Under the pieces are notes generated by a model. It had not been told where the DNA came from. It saw only the letters and a list, made by a program, of their open reading frames with translations, and searched no databases. Positions 63,683 through 64,000 of a stretch of DNA of 64,000 nt are shown one piece after another. The stretch's first letter is position 1. Every line of letters starts with the position of its first letter. Position numbers and translations under genes: made by a program. Origin of the DNA: Camarhynchus parvulus (Eukaryota; Chordata; Aves; Passeriformes; Thraupidae); the NCBI RefSeq assembly GCF_901933205.1, contig NC_044597.1:2034126-2098125 (forward strand), written 5' to 3'.

Positions 63683-63689
63683 ATTGTCT

Positions 63690-64000
63690 TGCATTCAAGC
63701 CTTGGTCTCTGTGTCATCTGTTGTTCTGGGGCAACTCCTCCAGTTTGCCCAATAAAAAGTGGGGAGAAAGCAGTGTTTGGGGTTTGCTGTAGTGGATTTT
63801 ATTTTTTGCCCTTTTCCCTTGGAGCTGGTGAAGAACATTTATGGCTACTCAGCGGCCAAAGGCCACCGTGGAGACTTTGGCTCCATAGGAGAGGGGATGG
63901 GAAACAACAACACCTGGGACAGCCCACAACTGATCTCTTATGGTCCTTCTTTCATTTCCTGGCCTGGGGTCTATAGCCAGCACACCTAGGAACAAGGAGA
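63690..64000. repeat. Keratin downstream module at the window end
   Basis: Plus-orientation copy of 13460-13850 (GTAGTGGATTTT, GGAGCTGGTGAAGAACAT, GGCTACTCAGCGGCC, GACAGCCCACAACTGATCTC). Still homologous at the last base, so the duplicated unit continues past the window. Confidence 0.75.

Overview
The window is bird (Aves) DNA, very probably from a songbird (the passerine placement is an inference from the look of the LTR elements and the size of the array). It is a dense cluster of feather-type beta-keratin (corneous beta-protein) genes. I count 19 genes with full-length reading frames, labelled K1 to K19 from left to right, plus one 5'-truncated pseudogene, one orphan promoter/exon 1 and one orphan 3' UTR. 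Nearly every gene has the same plan: a TATA-type promoter, a short non-coding exon 1 ending 67-70 bp after the start of the TATA box, an intron of about 300 or 369 bp (longer where an LTR has landed in it), and exon 2 with 21 nt of leader and the whole CDS. A poly(A) signal follows 235-400 nt after the stop.

Three kinds of protein occur. K1-K3 (99-120 aa) resemble classic feather keratins, with the ..[11 protein letters not shown].. arm. Type A (102-105 aa, K4-K7, K9, K10, K12, K14, K16, K18, K19) starts MSCC and is very cysteine-rich (16-17 Cys); K7 is a frameshifted member. Type B (108-109 aa, K8, K11, K13, K15, K17) starts [10 protein letters not shown] and has a GATAAAA-type TATA box. All share the beta-sheet core [14 protein letters not shown] and B tails end in a Cys-rich ..SCITNC..RPC, not the long glycine-rich tail of scale and claw proteins.

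Layout. 1-3.2 kb: K1(+), with a solo LTR in its intron. 4.6-8.5 kb: K2(-)/K3(+), the two arms of a large inverted repeat with a 0.35-kb spacer. 8.7-13.4 kb: no keratin CDS; a degraded endogenous-retrovirus gag-like relic and an orphan keratin promoter. 13.8-22.6 kb: K4(-), a ghost 3' UTR, a cluster of LTRs with two CTCF-like motifs, then K5(-)/K6(+), another head-to-head inverted pair. 25-33.6 kb: K7, K8, K9 (+), interrupted by a 0.4-kb pyrimidine tract, a (CCTATT)n array and LTR-like DNA. 33.9-44.9 kb: minus-strand array A-B-A-B (K10-K13). 46.7-59.8 kb: plus-strand array A-B-A-B-A (K14-K18), period about 5.12 kb. The two arrays face each other across about 1.8 kb of mostly unique DNA, so this half of the window is one large inverted duplication. 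59.8-64 kb: keratin pseudogene fused to array DNA, LTR-like DNA, then K19(+). The downstream module shared by other copies runs to the window end, so the cluster probably continues.

The genes encode co-assembling filament proteins of cornifying feather cells. Near-identical copies on opposite strands, A/B mosaic genes, paralogous empty sites for LTR insertions and broken array edges show ongoing duplication, inversion and gene conversion. No tRNA, rRNA, CRISPR or unrelated protein-coding gene was recognised. Exon and poly(A) positions come from sequence motifs, not transcripts.
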